Of a DNA stretch of 7,246 nt, positions 5,544 to 7,246 are shown piece after piece. The first letter of the stretch is position 1; the number at the start of each line of letters is the position of its first letter. A program made the position numbers and the translations under genes. A model generated the notes under the pieces. The model did no database searches, was not told where the DNA came from, and saw nothing but the letters and a program-made list of their open reading frames with translations. This DNA comes from Chloroflexota bacterium (lineage in GTDB: Bacteria; Chloroflexota; Dehalococcoidia; SHYB01; JACPQI01): positions 1-7,246 of the forward strand of contig JACPQI010000195.1 in assembly GCA_016190545.1 (NCBI GenBank), given 5' to 3'.

Positions 5544-6889
5544 CGCGCCTCGAAGGCGGCCAGCGCCCGGTCCAGCCCCTTGCCGTGGGGCCGCAACTCG
5601 TACTCCACGTTGACGATGGGCTTGGAGACCCGGATAAGTCGCGACAGGTCTGTGGGCGTGGCGTCGACGACGATGTCGCAGGCGGCGCGGTTGATGGTCT
5701 CCTCCAACTCCCTGATTTGAGCGGGCGAATAGCCCATCGCGGGCACCTCGCGTTGGATGTGGGGGTACTGCCGGTAGGTGTCCCGCAGCGATCCTACCGC
5801 CAAGCGCCGACCGTCCACAATCGCTTTTGCGCCGTGGCGCTGGGTTGCCACCGTGCCCGCGCTGACCGGCATGCCGCCGTGGGTGAGGGTTGGCCCATCG
5901 CCCACGATGAGCGCCCGCTTCCCCTTGATGCGCTCTGGCCTGTCGACTGCCAGGTCCAACACTGCTTTTACGACCGGCGCCTTGGGGTTCAACGTTGCGG
6001 CGTTGCGCAACGCCGTCTTGGTCTGCTCGGGAGTCGCGCGGTCTACCTTGTTGAGCAGAAGCAGGTCAGCCATGAGCAAATTGGTCTCGCCAGGGTAGTA
6101 GGAGACCTCGTGGCCTGCCCGCAGCGCGTCCAGCAGCACGATGTGCAAGTCCGGCTTCACGAAGGGGAAGTCGTTGTTGCCGCCGTCCCACAGCAGGAGG
6201 TCGGCCTCGCGTTGGGCCTTCGCGATGACCTGCTCGTAGTCGACGCCAGCGTAGACCACCATGCCCATGCGGAGGAAAGGCTCGTACTCCTCACGCTCCT
6301 CGATGGTGCAGCGCTGCCTGTCCATATCTTCGTAGCTGGCGAAGCGCTGGCAGACCTGCCGCCGAAGGTCGCCGTATGGCATGGGATGGCGCACGGCGAC
6401 AATGCGATGGCCGCGCTCGCGGAAGAACCGAGCTACGTAGCGGGAGGCCGGGCTCTTGCCAGCCCCGGTCCGCACGGCGCAGACGCTCACCACGGGGACC
6501 CTGGCGCGAATGGTGGTACGGTCTGGCCCCAGGAGGCAGAAGTCCACGCCTAGCGCTAGGGCCAGCGACGCCTTGTGCATCACCTCCAGGTGGGAAAGGT
6601 CGCTGTAGGAGAGGTAGACCTGGCTGACGACGCGGCGTTTCTTGACGAGGTGCGGCAACTCCTCTTCGGTAAGGATCGGGATGCCCTTGGGGTAGAGCGC
6701 GCCGGCCAGCTCCGGCGGGTAGCGGCGCCCGGCGATGTCCGGTATCTGGTGGGCGGTGAACGCAACGACCTCATAGGACGGGTCGCGGCGGAACACCATG
6801 TTGAAGTTGTGGAAGTCGCGACCGGCGGCGCCCAGGATGAGGACCCTGGTGCGCGGTCGCGCTGGTGGTGTGCGCCTGCGGGGGGCCAT
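5534..6889 (-). CDS. Cyclic 2,3-diphosphoglycerate synthetase-like P-loop NTPase
   Basis: This is a 451-residue protein that resembles archaeal cyclic 2,3-diphosphoglycerate synthetase. In methanogens such as Methanothermus fervidus that enzyme closes 2,3-diphosphoglycerate into its cyclic form with ATP. A Rossmann-like start, RVLILGAAGRDFHNFN (15-30), opens the protein. The Walker A loop is CAVRTGAGKS (137-146). LLLWDGGNNDFPF (231-243) probably supplies the Walker B aspartate and a Gly/Asn-rich active-site loop. LLLLNKVD (276-283) gives a GTPase-type NKxD motif. VGDGPTLTHGGMP (329-341) belongs to the family's C-terminal part. The chosen ATG (6887-6889) has GGAG 5 nt upstream and a TATAAT 9 nt upstream. 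It overlaps folP by 10 nt. Bacterial homologues are often annotated as GTPases, and I know of no settled function for them, so making cDPG here is only an inference. Confidence 0.85.
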   Translation of the reverse strand: MAPRRRTPPARPRTRVLILGAAGRDFHNFNMVFRRDPSYEVVAFTAHQIPDIAGRRYPPELAGALYPKGIPILTEEELPHLVKKRRVVSQVYLSYSDLSHLEVMHKASLALALGVDFCLLGPDRTTIRARVPVVSVCAVRTGAGKSPASRYVARFFRERGHRIVAVRHPMPYGDLRRQVCQRFASYEDMDRQRCTIEEREEYEPFLRMGMVVYAGVDYEQVIAKAQREADLLLWDGGNNDFPFVKPDLHIVLLDALRAGHEVSYYPGETNLLMADLLLLNKVDRATPEQTKTALRNAATLNPKAPVVKAVLDLAVDRPERIKGKRALIVGDGPTLTHGGMPVSAGTVATQRHGAKAIVDGRRLAVGSLRDTYRQYPHIQREVPAMGYSPAQIRELEETINRAACDIVVDATPTDLSRLIRVSKPIVNVEYELRPHGKGLDRALAAFEARWL

Positions 6890-6898
6890 AGCATCTCC

Positions 6899-6904
6899 AT
6901 TATA
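6899..6904 (-). promoter_or_regulatory. Candidate -10 box (TATAAT) for the cDPGS-like/folP operon
   Basis: An exact TATAAT on the minus strand ends 9 nt before ATG 6889. No convincing -35 is seen 17 nt upstream, which lies in the arm of the palindrome at 6921-6966. If transcription begins 6-7 nt after the box, the mRNA has almost no leader and the GGAG just before the ATG would lie largely outside it. The alternative is that this hexamer is chance and the promoter lies further upstream. Confidence 0.45.
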
Positions 6905-6920
6905 GGAGGGGATGCCTCAC

Positions 6921-6966
6921 CCTCTCAGTCCCCCTCTCCACGTTTGTGGCGAGGGGGACTGAGAGG
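6921..6966. repeat. Perfect 16-bp inverted repeat with structured loop
   Basis: Arm CCTCTCAGTCCCCCTC (6921-6936) is the exact reverse complement of 6951-6966. Between them CCAC (6938-6941) pairs with GTGG (6946-6949) around a GTTT loop, so the whole element folds as one long hairpin. The central GTCCCCCT...GAGGGGGAC part resembles the palindrome at 944-972. It sits between the DinB-like gene and the cDPGS-like gene. It looks like a dispersed palindromic repeat of the REP type; no encoded transposase or flanking target duplication is seen. Confidence 0.75.
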
Positions 6967-7022
6967 GGTTGGGGGGACACTCCTTCGCTTGCGCTCGAGG
7001 ACAGGCCCCCATGCCCCCCGGC

Positions 7023-7039
7023 AAAAAGGGCTTCGCCCT
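7023..7039 (-). terminator. Probable rho-independent terminator of the DinB-like gene
   Basis: On the minus strand AGGGC-GAA-GCCCT forms a 5-bp GC-rich stem with a 3-nt loop, followed directly by TTTT. The preceding GAG bases can extend the stem into the T-run. It lies about 70 nt downstream of the DinB-like stop and faces the right way. The stem is short, so efficiency is uncertain. Confidence 0.55.
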
Positions 7040-7109
7040 CTCTTGCGCTCTCCCAGTCGCTCGATTCCGTAGCGGCTTGAACACGTCGGGGGGAAGAGGG
7101 GCAGCAGAG

Positions 7110-7246
7110 CTAGCGTTGCAGCCAGCCGCGACCGCGTATGATGCCGCGCAGGTAGGCGATTTGCCCCGTGTGCTGGAACTGGTCGACGAGCCAGCGGCCC
7201 AGGTATTCGCCGGCGCGCATCGATGCGCCCGTGCGTGGGTGGGTCA
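7110..7246 (-). CDS. DinB-family protein, C-terminal end (partial)
   Basis: Only the last 44 residues are in the window; the gene continues beyond the right edge. The readable tail contains MRAGEYLGRWLVDQFQHTGQ and then IAYLRGIIRGRGWLQR, ending at TAG (7110-7112). An amphipathic helix with a His followed by two residues and QI-YLRG is typical of the last helix of the DinB/DUF664 four-helix bundle. There the His is one of three metal ligands, and many members are putative thiol-dependent S-transferases or of unknown function. The partial length and absence of the other two histidines limit the call. It is transcribed toward the terminator at 7023-7039. Confidence 0.6.
   Translation of the reverse strand, partial: THPRTGASMRAGEYLGRWLVDQFQHTGQIAYLRGIIRGRGWLQR

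Larger units (their letters stand above)
6890..7109. other. Non-coding interval between the DinB-like and cDPGS-like genes
   Basis: This 220-nt stretch holds the long hairpin, the candidate terminator and the TATAAT box described separately. The rest is G- or C-run-rich sequence (for example GGGGTTGGGGGGAC near 6964-6977) without a supported reading frame or RNA gene. Confidence 0.6.

Noticed and set aside
5522..6553. 343-codon plus-strand open frame opposite the cDPGS-like gene
   Set aside because: It lies wholly antisense to a gene with clear family motifs, its translation has no recognisable domain, and long antisense frames are expected in GC-rich DNA.
6580..6900. Short frame beginning at ATG 6900 just upstream of the cDPGS-like start
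   Set aside because: It is out of frame with the real gene, contains no domain, and its ATG overlaps the TATAAT box.

Overview
The window is GC-rich bacterial DNA, densely packed with seven genes or gene parts, all of them chromosomal housekeeping or metabolic families. No rRNA, tRNA, CRISPR array or transposase is visible. The mix suggests an uncultured Chloroflexota (Dehalococcoidia or SAR202-like) or a neighbouring lineage. It includes a crotonase, a TIGR03617-type F420-dependent oxidoreductase, an OFA-like MFS carrier, a TauE/DUF1634 pair and an archaeal-type cyclic 2,3-diphosphoglycerate synthetase homologue. This placement is an inference from gene content only.

Left block (1-3392, all minus strand). 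Transcription runs leftward through an MFS transporter (2064-3392), an F420-dependent LLM oxidoreductase (980-1996, with a clear GGAGG ribosome site) and a crotonase-fold enoyl-CoA hydratase/isomerase (18-824). Carrier, flavin-type oxidoreductase and CoA-ester enzyme would fit import and oxidation of a small carboxylate or xenobiotic, but no substrate can be read from the sequence. A palindromic repeat lies between the last two genes.

Middle block (3453-4682, plus strand). A TauE/SafE-family anion exporter is broken by a single-base deletion near 4170. Its C-terminus is intact in the next frame and ends 1 nt before a DUF1634 membrane protein, its usual partner. A good sigma70-like promoter (3352-3380) serves this pair. 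A perfect TATAAT for the opposite direction lies about 20 nt away, so the divergent MFS and TauE promoters are packed together.

Right block (4689-7246, minus strand). A cyclic 2,3-diphosphoglycerate synthetase-like P-loop protein (5534-6889) overlaps dihydropteroate synthase folP (4689-5543) by 10 nt, which implies translational coupling. Upstream is a 220-nt non-coding stretch with a long perfect hairpin and a probable rho-independent terminator. The terminator belongs to a DinB-like gene that runs off the right edge.

The points most worth a second look are the TauE frameshift, the two TATAAT boxes that both sit exactly 9 nt before a start codon (possible leaderless mRNAs), the coupling of the orphan cDPG-synthetase homologue to folP, and the loss of one catalytic glutamate in the crotonase. 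Nothing in the window clearly amounts to a new multi-gene system.
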